A DNA stretch of 47,497 nucleotides from Candidatus Heimdallarchaeota archaeon (GCA_019057815.1 JAHLWR010000002.1:182762-230258), one strand, 5' to 3'; positions 18,237 to 25,316 are shown, numbered from the stretch's first letter. Made by a program: numbers and translations. Notes: generated by a model not told the origin, from the sequence alone.

Positions 18237-18596
18237 CTATAAAAGAGGTAAATCTGCTGTTATTTTATCAATATGTTTCTCAGGAGCTGGTCCAATTCCT
18301 ATAACTGTTGTAGTTCCAGGTGGTAGTTGAGTAAGTCCAGCGTCATTAATAATAGAAAATGGAAAATCTAATTTTTGTGACTTTGCAGCTAGTTCCTTTA
18401 TATCTTTCTCTGAATGAATCTTTACAGTTATCTTTTTTTGACCCTCTTTCAACCAACTATTTGCCCATTCAGGGTAGTATTTTTCTGCTTTAACATACGC
18501 AGATAATGAGCCATGAGCCACTTGAACTGCTGTTTTACCTTTTGACATCTTCAAATCTAAACGAACAGCTATAACTTGTTTATACTCAAATTTCAT
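18237..18596 (-). CDS. pth2: Peptidyl-tRNA hydrolase 2
   Basis: Releases peptidyl-tRNA dropped from ribosomes. The Pth2 (Bit1-like) pattern is complete in 119 residues: VIAVRLDLKMSKGKTAVQVAHGS at about 9-31 with the catalytic-region lysine and histidine, then DAGLTQLPPGTTTVIGIGP at about 86-104, and the DLPLL end. The start ATG 18596 is the first gene of the pth2-truD pair. Confidence 0.96.
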   Translation of the reverse strand: MKFEYKQVIAVRLDLKMSKGKTAVQVAHGSLSAYVKAEKYYPEWANSWLKEGQKKITVKIHSEKDIKELAAKSQKLDFPFSIINDAGLTQLPPGTTTVIGIGPAPEKHIDKITADLPLL

Positions 18597-18699
18597 TTCG
18601 TTCTGTGAATATATAAGTTACCTTAAATTAATACCGGTTGGAAGAAAAAAACAACTAAAACAATAATTGTTGAAAATATATAAATGAAAAGAAAAAATA

Positions 18700-19218
18700 T
18701 CATACATACTCAATGTACGCCTCAGTACCCAGAACTGATGCAACTGTTTGAATTATTATACCTTCAGGAATTGGTAAAGAATCTTTGTATTTTTTTTGGA
18801 TTTCGATTTTGTATTCTTTATCCGAAAAAGGTGGTATGTATATTATTGAAACTTGTTTGACAGGTATGGGATCAAGTAGACTTTCAACTAATTTCTTTGG
18901 ATCTTTTGTTCTTTCGAGAAATCTTATTTCCTTTTGAGTAACATCTCGAATTTGGGAGATAATATTTGGGGAGGAAAGTAGACTAATATCTTTCCCACGT
19001 GTAACAATTATCACATTATCTTCAAGTTCAAGAGATGAATAGAAAGCAATATCTTTCAGTTGTTGATTTGATTTAGACATAGTGAGAAATAATTTAGAAA
19101 GTTTAATGTCAATATCATCGATTTTTCCTTCTTGATAGAGTTTTTTACATTTTCGACATAAAATGCCAGTTTGAGCGTCAATTGTACATATTGGTAGTTT
19201 CAATCTATGAATCTCCAC
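18700..19218 (-). CDS. KH-domain RNA-binding protein (archaeal NusA-like)
   Basis: 172-residue conserved archaeal protein. It opens with PICTIDAQTGILCRKCKKL, a cysteine set that probably binds zinc, and continues into a KH-like alpha/beta core (VIIVTRGKDISLLSSPNIISQIRDVTQKEIRFLERTKDPKKLVESLLDP). Relatives have been annotated as NusA-like transcription factors or KH RNA-binding proteins. The GxxG loop normally present in KH is not clear here (SSPN at the expected place). It starts at GTG 19218. No operon partner is evident. Confidence 0.72.
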   Translation of the reverse strand: MEIHRLKLPICTIDAQTGILCRKCKKLYQEGKIDDIDIKLSKLFLTMSKSNQQLKDIAFYSSLELEDNVIIVTRGKDISLLSSPNIISQIRDVTQKEIRFLERTKDPKKLVESLLDPIPVKQVSIIYIPPFSDKEYKIEIQKKYKDSLPIPEGIIIQTVASVLGTEAYIEYV

Positions 19219-19326
19219 AAACTTTTATGTGTCAATAGAAATAGAGAGATTTTAAGAATTGCGAATGTCGATTAATTAAAGGATAATAATTTAAATAAAA
19301 GTATTTATTACTAAAACGTTAAAATT

Positions 19327-20226
19327 CTATATTAAACCTCTTTCCATTAAAATCTTGAATTCGTCTAGATTTAACTTTGCTCCCTCTTTATAACGCCCTA
19401 CTATTTCTTCAACTTTATCATCAATTTTTCGTTGGATAGCTTTCTTTGCTTCCATTTTCCTTGCTTTGCGTTGAGCTTGAAATTCATTAGAGAATTCACT
19501 CCCAATTTTCTTTACTTCTTGTGTAAGACCATCGAGTTCTTTACGAAGAGTAGTAACGGTTCCATTTAAAACTATAATTTCAGCATGAATTTCATCTGCT
19601 GCTTCCTTTATTTTTCTTGCTTCTTTGTTGGATTCTAACATTTTTTCTTGATGAACCTGAGATTCATGAGCAAGTGTTGTTACACTTGTATGATAAGTTC
19701 GGATTTCGGTCTGCATATAGCGCAATTTTTGTTTCATATCACGGAATTCATTTCGTAATTCTTTGAACTGTTCCATTTTTTCGAATTCTTCAGAAAGCTC
19801 TTCAAGTTGTTTTAATGTTTGTTTTTCCATCTCTTTTGTCAAAAATGGAGTAGTCTCAAGCTGACGTTCTAGACGTCGCATCCTTTCTCCAACACGTTTA
19901 TTTCTAGGAGCTCCAACTGTTTTCATTTGCGAACCTAGTTCAAGAAGACGTTTACCGATAACATCAGCATCTTCACGAAGGATATCTCGCATTTGCTTTC
20001 GAAATTGAACTTCTTCATTAATTTTATCCCTTTTCTCTTTTTCAGTTCTAGCCAAGATAAAAAGTTCTTTTGATTCCTTGTTTTTCACATCTCGAATCTT
20101 ACGTAGTTCATTACGCTTATTATGAAAATTATGAAATTGCTGTATTTTATCTCTTCTTTTGGTTTTTAATTCCAAAAGATTTTGTCTTTTCTCTTCCAGT
20201 GTAAGTTCTTCTGTTTCAGTCGTCAT
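19327..20226 (-). CDS. COG1340-type archaeal coiled-coil protein
   Basis: About 300 residues, almost entirely charged helix. It matches the widespread archaeal COG1340 coiled-coil family, sometimes mislabelled phosphoserine phosphatase. The two long helical arms are broken by PFLTKEMEKQTLKQ at about 125-140, a usual feature, and the tail has EEIVGRYKEGAKLNLDEFKILMERGLI. The molecular role is unknown; a structural or ribosome-linked role has been guessed for the family. I prefer ATG 20226; a TTG at 20241 would add five residues. Confidence 0.78.
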   Translation of the reverse strand: MTTETEELTLEEKRQNLLELKTKRRDKIQQFHNFHNKRNELRKIRDVKNKESKELFILARTEKEKRDKINEEVQFRKQMRDILREDADVIGKRLLELGSQMKTVGAPRNKRVGERMRRLERQLETTPFLTKEMEKQTLKQLEELSEEFEKMEQFKELRNEFRDMKQKLRYMQTEIRTYHTSVTTLAHESQVHQEKMLESNKEARKIKEAADEIHAEIIVLNGTVTTLRKELDGLTQEVKKIGSEFSNEFQAQRKARKMEAKKAIQRKIDDKVEEIVGRYKEGAKLNLDEFKILMERGLI

Positions 20227-20358
20227 TAGCAAATCACGCAAATCTATGCAAAGGATGTTCCAAACTACTATTTACTTTCAAGTACTCAAAAGAGGAGGTG
20301 TATTTATATTTTATGACAAATCACAGATAGTATGATAACAAAGAGAATTATTCTCTTC

Positions 20359-20517
20359 TTATTTCCTATTAGAACGTTTCATACGTAACTCAGTGGATCG
20401 ACATTTACGACATTTTTTTGCATTTAAAGGGTTAGTTGCAGAGCATTTACGGCATACTTTCTTCTGCATTAAGTGTTGACGCGCGATACGACGATATTCT
20501 GGATTTGTAACAGGCAT
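20359..20517 (-). CDS. rpl40e: Large-subunit ribosomal protein L40e
   Basis: 52-residue basic protein starting MPVTNPEYRRIARQHLMQKK and carrying a four-cysteine zinc ribbon, VCRKCSATNPLNAKKCRKC (C22, C25, C36, C39), followed by a basic tail ending RMKRSNRK. This is the archaeal L40e, located near the GTPase centre of the large subunit. A GGAG ribosome site lies eight bases before ATG 20517. Lys/Arg content and size match the family. Confidence 0.93.
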   Translation of the reverse strand: MPVTNPEYRRIARQHLMQKKVCRKCSATNPLNAKKCRKCRSTELRMKRSNRK

Positions 20518-20830
20518 TTCAAGCTCTCCTCAGTATGTTTAAGTGTCGTTTAAGAGTGGTAATAAAAAAATTTCTATTAAAGTCAAAATTAAGAAACAAC
20601 ATAATCAGTTGTTACAAAATTCAGAACACTTAATTATGAAGTTATTCATGATTAATAATAACATTACGAAAAACTAGAAGTTTCCTTCTTGTTAAATCAA
20701 ATGATTTATTAGAAAAATATAAGGAAATTGCAGCCAAAAAATGCAAAATAACTCAAATCAGAGAAAAAATGGGTAAGGTATTCAAATATTTAGGTCTATT
20801 TTGCTTCATGCTAAGTAATAATATCACTTC

Positions 20831-20844
20831 TACAACTTTATGTA
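20831..20844. promoter_or_regulatory. Upstream TACA-N6-TGTA palindrome
   Basis: Perfect inverted repeat TACA-ACTTTA-TGTA (flanked by C and G that extend it by a pair). It has the same half-sites and spacing as the two tandem sites at the operon promoter about 100 bp downstream. It is likely a distal site for the same regulator. Confidence 0.5.
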
Positions 20845-20856
20845 GTTCTACTTTTT

Positions 20857-20873
20857 ACGCCCCCTTATGGCGT
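20857..20873 (+). repeat. Short GC hairpin between operators
   Basis: Five-base perfect stem ACGCC/GGCGT around a seven-base loop CCCTTAT, conspicuous for its GC content in AT-rich surroundings and sitting between the distal and proximal operator copies. It may be a protein-binding site or the end of an untranslated RNA. It is not followed by a T-run on either strand, so it is not an obvious terminator. Confidence 0.4.
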
Positions 20874-20925
20874 TAGTGCAGGGTTTATGGTGATAATACG
20901 TTTTTTTGTATAATGATTAGATAGG

Positions 20926-20933
20926 TTTATATA
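20926..20933 (+). promoter_or_regulatory. TATA box of the 21-kb operon
   Basis: TTTATATA in AT-rich context. A start about 25 bases downstream would fall near 20958, inside the tandem operator, giving a 30-base leader before the first microprotein. This is the best-looking promoter in the window. Confidence 0.6.
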
Positions 20934-20936
20934 GAC

Positions 20937-20968
20937 ATACAGAATAATGTAAATACAGAATAGTGTAA
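20937..20968 (+). promoter_or_regulatory. Tandem 16-bp operator repeats at the transcription start
   Basis: Two head-to-tail 16-base units, ATACAGAATAATGTAA (20937-20952) and ATACAGAATAGTGTAA (20953-20968), identical at 15 of 16 positions. Each contains the inverted repeat TACA-N6-TGTA. They lie immediately downstream of the TATA box over the expected start site, the position for repression by a dimeric winged-helix protein such as the one encoded in this operon. Regulator identity is inferred. Confidence 0.65.
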
Positions 20969-20989
20969 GAAGATAACAAGGTGAAAAGA

Positions 20990-21100
20990 ATGTCAGAAAA
21001 AAGATTGAATGAAACGCGAAAATCAGATAAAACACATAAGAAAATCTCCAGTAATGAGATTCTAACTCAATATATTAAACATCAGTTATTGGGATATTAA
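20990..21100 (+). CDS. 36-residue basic microprotein, first gene of operon
   Basis: Starts MSEKRLNETRKSDKTH at ATG 20990 (or three codons earlier at the in-frame GTG 20981) and ends YIKHQLLGY. Very basic N-terminal half. An AGGTGA element sits directly at the GTG/ATG region after the promoter. No family recognised. Being too short for usual gene calls, it is supported by its place right after a strong promoter, a ribosome site, and the closely spaced downstream genes. It could alternatively be a leader peptide. Confidence 0.5.
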   Translation: MSEKRLNETRKSDKTHKKISSNEILTQYIKHQLLGY

Positions 21101-21121
21101 AAAATAGAGAGGTAGATAATC

Positions 21122-21253
21122 ATGAAACAAGAAGAAACTCTCCGTATTATCGATCAAGAAATTAGCAAGCTTAAGGCGGATCTTAACCGCACTCGTAAAG
21201 CTAGAAAATCCATGCGTAAGCGCCAACCTGAATACATAGTTGTTGCTTGGTGA
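21122..21253 (+). CDS. 43-residue charged helical microprotein
   Basis: Starts MKQEETLRIIDQEISKLKAD at ATG 21122 and ends EYIVVAW. The first 35 residues form one charged, probably coiled-coil helix with a run of basic residues (NRTRKARKSMRKRQ). A GAGAGGTAG ribosome site precedes the start, and the stop codon region (TGGTGA) doubles as the ribosome site of the next gene. No family recognised. It uses CGT/CGC and CTT codons like the rest of the operon, unlike the AGA/TTA preference of many genes nearby. Confidence 0.6.
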   Translation: MKQEETLRIIDQEISKLKADLNRTRKARKSMRKRQPEYIVVAW

Positions 21254-21262
21254 GATGATTAC

Positions 21263-21496
21263 ATGGAAATTGATGATATACCCAATCTTGTCTCCAATCT
21301 CCTCGAAGATATAAAATTTGAATTAAAGGAATCTTTAGAAGATCTTACTTTCTCTCTTAATTCAATGACACACTCTTTCAAGGTTGATTTTAAAAATAAT
21401 CTTAAATCCAATCTTACTGATTTAAAGGAATTTCTTTCAGACCTTCAATATAACTTGAAGGACATTTCGTCTGACCGTTCTTCAGATGAGAGTTGA
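21263..21496 (+). CDS. 77-residue amphipathic acidic small protein
   Basis: Predicted all-helical with a regular spacing of Leu, Ile and Phe (for example IPNLVSNLLEDIKFELKESL and LTDLKEFLSDLQYNLKDI) and an acidic Ser-rich tail ending SSDES. Composition suggests an amphipathic helix bundle or a surface that packs on a partner helix or on membrane. The start ATG 21263 follows GGTGAG ten bases before. Not recognised. It lies between the microprotein and the coiled-coil regulator, and probably functions with them. Confidence 0.65.
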   Translation: MEIDDIPNLVSNLLEDIKFELKESLEDLTFSLNSMTHSFKVDFKNNLKSNLTDLKEFLSDLQYNLKDISSDRSSDES

Positions 21497-21522
21497 AATA
21501 TTATTAATTATGAGGTATTTAT

Positions 21523-22983
21523 ATGGCAAAAGAAGATGTTGATAATCTTAAAAAAGAGGTTGAAGAACTCAAGAAACAGAATGAGGAGCTGGCTAAGCTA
21601 ATGAAGAATGTTTACAAAAAAATTGAACAATCATCTATTCCTCCTTCTGTACCCCCTGCTTCAGAAGTAGTTGAAGCACATACAGATTTTTCTAGACCAC
21701 TTAGAGCACAAAGAGCACCTATTGCTCCCAAAAAGCAAAAAAAACTCAAAGATAAGGAAAAAAGAAAATACGAAAAAGTCTTAGAAAAAGATCTTTCTAA
21801 ATTGATCAAAACTGAAAAGAAAAAAGGCAATGAGGTCTTTGACACCAAATTTCATTTTGACACAGAGAAATTTAATATTCAAATCAATGAAATCGCAAAA
21901 AAGGCGCAAGAATTTGCTAACAAAATTTCCAAAAATTTTTCCAGTGATTTTATGACTGGTCTCGACAAGAAGCTAAAGAAAATAGATACCACTATTGCAA
22001 AAGAAGCAGATCGTATTCGCACAATTAGCGTCATGACAGATGAAGAGTACGAAGATATTGTTGAGGAAATTGAGGAGGCTAAAGAAGAAATTGAGGAGGC
22101 TAAAGAAGAAATTGAGGAATATCAACATCAGATTGTTGAAGTTCGTCAAAGGATGAATGAACTCAAACGAGAAATGGCAAAAGCAAAAGAACGATTTATG
22201 AATGCTAAGCTCAATGGAGATATTGAGGAAATCGAGGAAACTAAAAATCATCTTCGCGATCTAGAGAACGAACTCCGTGAGAGTGGTGAAGATTTACAAG
22301 ATTCTCTGCACTATCTCAATGATGCAAAAAGAGAGTTTGAACGAGCACGTCGTGAATATTCTAATCTTCTCCGTCGAGCTCAACGGCTTCGAAATGTTCA
22401 TCGTCAATCTCCAAAAATGTTTGTAATCGGAGCCTCTAAAGGCAAAAAAGAAGATGATTTTTCTGTTAAGATTGAAGATCTTGTCACGTCTGTTGCATCT
22501 AATATTAAAAAATCTCTTGTTTCAACAATTGAAGGAGGTAAAAAAATCATTAGCCAAATCACAGATATTGATGGTGACAAGATTGTTATTACAGATGAAA
22601 AAGGAACGCGCATATCTTCTGGATCAATAGAAGATTTCATCACAACTACAGCAGGTCTTTTTTCAGCTCTTGGCGACGAAAATCGTCTTAAAGTTCTCAA
22701 GACTCTTGAACTTGGTCCAGAATTTCAGAAAGAACTTTCTGAAAAAACTAACTTAAGAGGTGGTACTTACAAACACCATACAGACATTCTTCAAGAAGTT
22801 GATTTCATTACTCGTGAAGCTATTCGAGGTCGCTATCTTATCACTCAATTAGGTATTGAAGCTTTGAAATTATCTGAACTACTATTTTTGCGTAAAAAGA
22901 AACTTGAAGCAGCTCAAAAACCTACTAAGAAAGATGAAAGAGATGATGAAGACGAAACAACTCTAGACATTGATATTGAATAA
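21523..22983 (+). CDS. Coiled-coil protein with C-terminal ArsR-type winged helix
   Basis: 486 residues. N-terminal coiled coil (about 1-35), Pro-rich linker (about 40-72), Lys-rich segment (about 72-110), helix with FDTEKFNIQINEIAKKAQEF (about 114-150), long coiled coil (about 180-295), and a mixed region with VKIEDLVTSVASNIKKSL and DKIVITDEKGTRIS (about 310-370). An ArsR-like winged helix follows (LFSALGDENRLKVLKTLE from about 377, wing GRYLITQLGIEAL to about 450), then an acidic tail. No metal-site cysteines are seen. A DNA-binding domain placed last on a coiled-coil rod is unusual. It probably binds the tandem palindromes at its own promoter. The start ATG 21523 has GAGGT ten bases upstream. 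Confidence 0.75.
   Translation: MAKEDVDNLKKEVEELKKQNEELAKLMKNVYKKIEQSSIPPSVPPASEVVEAHTDFSRPLRAQRAPIAPKKQKKLKDKEKRKYEKVLEKDLSKLIKTEKKKGNEVFDTKFHFDTEKFNIQINEIAKKAQEFANKISKNFSSDFMTGLDKKLKKIDTTIAKEADRIRTISVMTDEEYEDIVEEIEEAKEEIEEAKEEIEEYQHQIVEVRQRMNELKREMAKAKERFMNAKLNGDIEEIEETKNHLRDLENELRESGEDLQDSLHYLNDAKREFERARREYSNLLRRAQRLRNVHRQSPKMFVIGASKGKKEDDFSVKIEDLVTSVASNIKKSLVSTIEGGKKIISQITDIDGDKIVITDEKGTRISSGSIEDFITTTAGLFSALGDENRLKVLKTLELGPEFQKELSEKTNLRGGTYKHHTDILQEVDFITREAIRGRYLITQLGIEALKLSELLFLRKKKLEAAQKPTKKDERDDEDETTLDIDIE
22066..22119 (+). repeat. 21-bp in-frame tandem repeat encoding coiled-coil heptads
   Basis: Two perfect copies of a 21-base unit (22066-22086, 22087-22107) plus a 12-base partial third, encoding the heptad EIEEAKE twice and then EIEE. 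Because the unit is exactly seven codons, the repeat lengthens the coiled coil without breaking its register, which suggests recent expansion. Confidence 0.85.
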
Positions 22984-22992
22984 GGTGAAATC

Positions 22993-23667
22993 ATGTACCT
23001 GCAAGTGATTAACCGTCCTTTGAAAATAACTCATAGTTTTGAGCATACTTTTGACAACAAACATGTTAAAATTACATGTGCCAAAAAAGCTTTTCTTTTT
23101 CCGGTTTTCGAGGTCACACGTGATGAACAAATAGGCTTTCTATATGATGGTCCCTTAGGTATCACGTGTGATCTTTTAGTTCACTCTAAAGAAGGAGCTG
23201 TAGGGAAAATCTTTGAGGAAACCTATTCCTCAGCTCTATTTGTTCCAGCTAACTTAGATTTTTTGAGAGATCATGTCAAAGAGTTAACACCTATTGAAGA
23301 GGAAAAGTTTCCTAAGTACGAGAAAATTATCTCCTCATTTGAGATCCACCTATCTTCCAAAAAGTTCTGTTACCACAGCAATAATGACTACTTCCTCCTT
23401 CTTAGTGGTAGGACATTTTCTATCTGGTTCATAAATGGTGAGACTACAATATCTATCACTCATGAGGAAATCATGGGAAGAACAGGAGAGCGCAAGTTAT
23501 TCTGGTTCTCTCCCAAGAATATCGTTTTCACTAATGATAAAGGAGATATTTTCTCTACCTCAAATATGTTTTCAAATAAAAATATTGTCAAAATGATTCT
23601 CAAATCCTTGGAAACTAATCCTGTAAGAGATTATTTCAGTAATTTCGACAAACTTCTTTCACATTAG
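22993..23667 (+). CDS. Uncharacterised protein, last gene of the operon
   Basis: 224 residues, mixed alpha/beta, no membrane helix or recognised motif. It contains two similar-looking strand-rich sections, for example KAFLFPVFEVTRDEQIGFLYDGPLG at about 32-56 and RTFSIWFINGETTISITHEEIMG at about 138-160. An AAGGTGA ribosome site precedes ATG 22993, nine bases after the stop of the winged-helix gene, so it is certainly in the same transcript. It may be the effector or ligand sensor of the system, but nothing in the sequence shows that. Confidence 0.65.
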   Translation: MYLQVINRPLKITHSFEHTFDNKHVKITCAKKAFLFPVFEVTRDEQIGFLYDGPLGITCDLLVHSKEGAVGKIFEETYSSALFVPANLDFLRDHVKELTPIEEEKFPKYEKIISSFEIHLSSKKFCYHSNNDYFLLLSGRTFSIWFINGETTISITHEEIMGRTGERKLFWFSPKNIVFTNDKGDIFSTSNMFSNKNIVKMILKSLETNPVRDYFSNFDKLLSH

Positions 23668-23677
23668 ATACAGTTTT

Positions 23678-24655
23678 TCACAGCTGTATCTTATTTTTTA
23701 TAAATTCCGCTATCTGTTTTGCGATTATTGGAGGTACTGCTTCTCCCACTTGATCGAACATAGAATCAGCTGACCCAACAAACTTGAAATTATCAGAAAA
23801 CCCCATCAATCTTGCATGTTCTCTTATCGTTAGAGCTCTATCTTCCTCTGGATGAATAAACCTAGATTTACCCATTATGGTATTTGCATTTTCTTTAGGT
23901 GCTATTCTAATCCAATTTCTTTTTTCCCTTGTGGCTCCTGAAAAATATACTCCAGCCCGACCTTTTGCTATTTTATGCACTTTTTTTGCAATTTTTTTAG
24001 GAAAGTGGACGTAAAAGTGATTATAGAAATCATTTGGGTATGAAGGATTAGGTAGATCATTAAGGACTTCTTCAGCTCGTATTTTCTTCTTTTTTGGAAG
24101 TATAATATGTATATTAGAGATGAATAATCTATTCCTTGAAGAAGGACACCCATGTTCTTCTGCTCTTATGAAGTTGAAATGTATTTTACCATAGCCTGCA
24201 GTGATTAGTGCATCTTTTATTATTTGTTTACCCTGAGTTTCAGCCATTGGAACAACATTTTCTATCACAAAGAATTGTGGTTGTATATCACCAATTATCC
24301 TAATTGCATGAAAAATGAGATCGCCTTGAGGATCTTCATAAAATCTTGCCCAAGGATTCTTTTTCCGTTTTGGATTTGCTGAAGTGAATGGCTCACATGG
24401 GGGAGAAGCAAGTATTATATCTGGTTTATCAGCAATTTTTGACATTATATCAAGTGAATGAACTGTTCGAACATCTCTTTTCATCATCACGGTTTGGGGG
24501 AAGTTTAGTTCATAAGTTGCTGTAGTATTTTTGTCGTTTTCAATTGCAAGCAAATCTCTGAACCCAGCTTGAACAAATCCTAGACTAAAACCACCTGCTC
24601 CTGAAAACAAATCAATAAAAGTAGGAATTTGATTTGTACTTTTTTTTTCAAACAT
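23678..24655 (-). CDS. DNA (cytosine-5-)-methyltransferase
   Basis: Transfers a methyl group to C5 of cytosine in DNA. Motif I is DLFSGAGGFSLGF (about 14-26), the catalytic motif IV is SPPCEPFT (about 83-90), motif VI ENV lies within FFVIENVVP, motif VIII is SSRNRLF, motif IX is RALTIREHARLMGF and motif X is GEAVPPIIAKQIAEF. Motif X carries Glu where GN is usual. All catalytic parts are present, so it should be active. The target-recognition region is short (about 90 residues). No restriction endonuclease is adjacent, so it looks like an orphan enzyme. It converges on the 21-kb operon, ten bases apart. Confidence 0.93.
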   Translation of the reverse strand: MFEKKSTNQIPTFIDLFSGAGGFSLGFVQAGFRDLLAIENDKNTTATYELNFPQTVMMKRDVRTVHSLDIMSKIADKPDIILASPPCEPFTSANPKRKKNPWARFYEDPQGDLIFHAIRIIGDIQPQFFVIENVVPMAETQGKQIIKDALITAGYGKIHFNFIRAEEHGCPSSRNRLFISNIHIILPKKKKIRAEEVLNDLPNPSYPNDFYNHFYVHFPKKIAKKVHKIAKGRAGVYFSGATREKRNWIRIAPKENANTIMGKSRFIHPEEDRALTIREHARLMGFSDNFKFVGSADSMFDQVGEAVPPIIAKQIAEFIKNKIQL

Positions 24656-24790
24656 TTGACCACCATCTGATTCTGTTAATCAACCCATTCCTTTTCCAAA
24701 TAATTCTTCTTTGCCTAGTTACTTGATATCACCCAAAAGTATTCTTTCCCCTCAAGTTGTGGAAGGTTTTCACATCCTTGCTAAAAGAAT

Positions 24791-24866
24791 TGGTGGGCAA
24801 AGCAGGAATTGAACCTGCGACCTACTCCGTGTGAGGGAGTTGTCATAGCCACTAGACCACATGCCC
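24791..24866 (-). tRNA. tRNA-Val (anticodon CAC)
   Basis: Read on the minus strand the gene begins GGGCATGTGGTCTAG and has an anticodon arm ACTCC-CTCACAC-GGAGT (anticodon CAC), a T arm GCAGG-TTCAATT-CCTGC, discriminator A at 24794 and an encoded CCA at 24793-24791. The acceptor stem GGGCATG/TTTGCCC has a U6-U67 mismatch and a G7-U66 wobble; the D stem has three standard pairs. There is no intron. A TATA element at about 24890-24901 lies at the right distance upstream. Confidence 0.93.
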
Positions 24867-24889
24867 GTAATTCAATCAGATATAGCATC

Positions 24890-24901
24890 CAAAGCTATAT
24901 A
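24890..24901 (-). promoter_or_regulatory. TATA element of tRNA-Val, possibly bidirectional
   Basis: AT-rich CTATATATTTTT segment centred about 27 bases upstream of the tRNA-Val 5' end on the minus strand. On the plus strand the same GCTATATAT would place a start near 24925, just before the GC-rich structured region, so it could serve both. Confidence 0.45.
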
Positions 24902-24939
24902 TTTTTTCTGTTTGGTAATTTAGAAAAAGCAATATAATG

Positions 24940-25140
24940 CCCCTGAGGTTAACACACTGCTTCATTTTTTGGGTTAACCCCACATCTACTAGTTGAGCTC
25001 CTCAGGAGCATATGTTGTCTACCAGGGTTGACCTAATATCATTGTATGGAATGCTTCATTCCACTCAATAAGGAGCCCGTATGGTAGCCTGTAGCCTTTC
25101 TTTTTGCACTTTTCTTCATTGTTGGCCAAAGCCTACTATG
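24940..25140. ncRNA. Candidate structured non-coding RNA, class unknown
   Basis: Gene-free stretch of about 46% G+C (counted over 24937-25096) inside much more AT-rich flanks, with dense complementary segments. GGTTAAC (24947-24953) pairs with GTTAACC (24973-24979). A self-complementary GCTCCT-C-AGGAGC lies at 24997-25009. A long irregular stem closed by CTACCA (25019-25024) and TGGTAG (25082-25087) is capped by a perfect seven-pair hairpin at 25047-25063. GTAGCCTTT (25091-25099) pairs with AAAGCCTAC (25128-25136) with one mismatch. On the minus strand the CTACCA stem is followed by ACAACA, reminiscent of H/ACA guide RNAs, but no clear kink-turn is seen. I could not fit it to SRP, 5S or RNase P RNA. 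Strand is uncertain. Confidence 0.5.
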
Positions 25141-25189
25141 AAAAGTCCTCGATAAAAGGCAAAATAACATTAATCTCAAATATCTTTAA

Positions 25190-25214
25190 TGTTTTGTTTT
25201 TTAACATTAACAAA
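25190..25214. repeat. Inverted repeat between ncRNA candidate and dnaG
   Basis: TTAATGTT and AACATTAA separated by a T-rich nine-base loop can form an eight-pair hairpin; another AACATTAA copy lies about 20 bases to the left. Its location downstream of dnaG and its T-richness suggest a transcript end, but AT-only hairpins are common by chance here. Confidence 0.3.
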
Positions 25215-25316
25215 AAACAACCCTTATTCTTAATTATAATGTCACGTCATACATGTTTAATTATAAAGTAATTTTTAAAATAAGATTGTAAAAAGGGAAA
25301 AGAAAAAGGGAATAAA

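Larger units (their letters stand above)
20518..20925. other. 408-bp gene-free upstream region of the 21-kb operon
   Basis: No convincing coding sequence. It holds the L40e promoter side (minus strand) at its left end, AT-rich sequence in the middle and, from about 20831, a TACA-N6-TGTA palindrome (20831-20844) and a short hairpin ACGCC-loop-GGCGT (20857-20873) ahead of the operon promoter. These are described separately. Confidence 0.6.

Noticed and set aside
20857-20873. Hairpin as intrinsic terminator for L40e or an upstream gene
   Set aside because: It lies upstream of L40e on the coding strand and lacks a following T-run on either strand.
24940-25140. RNase P RNA or SRP RNA as identity of the GC-rich intergenic region
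   Set aside because: The conserved GAGGAAAGTCC and ACAGAA-GGCTTA blocks of RNase P are not found on either strand, and the SRP helix 8 signature is present elsewhere instead.
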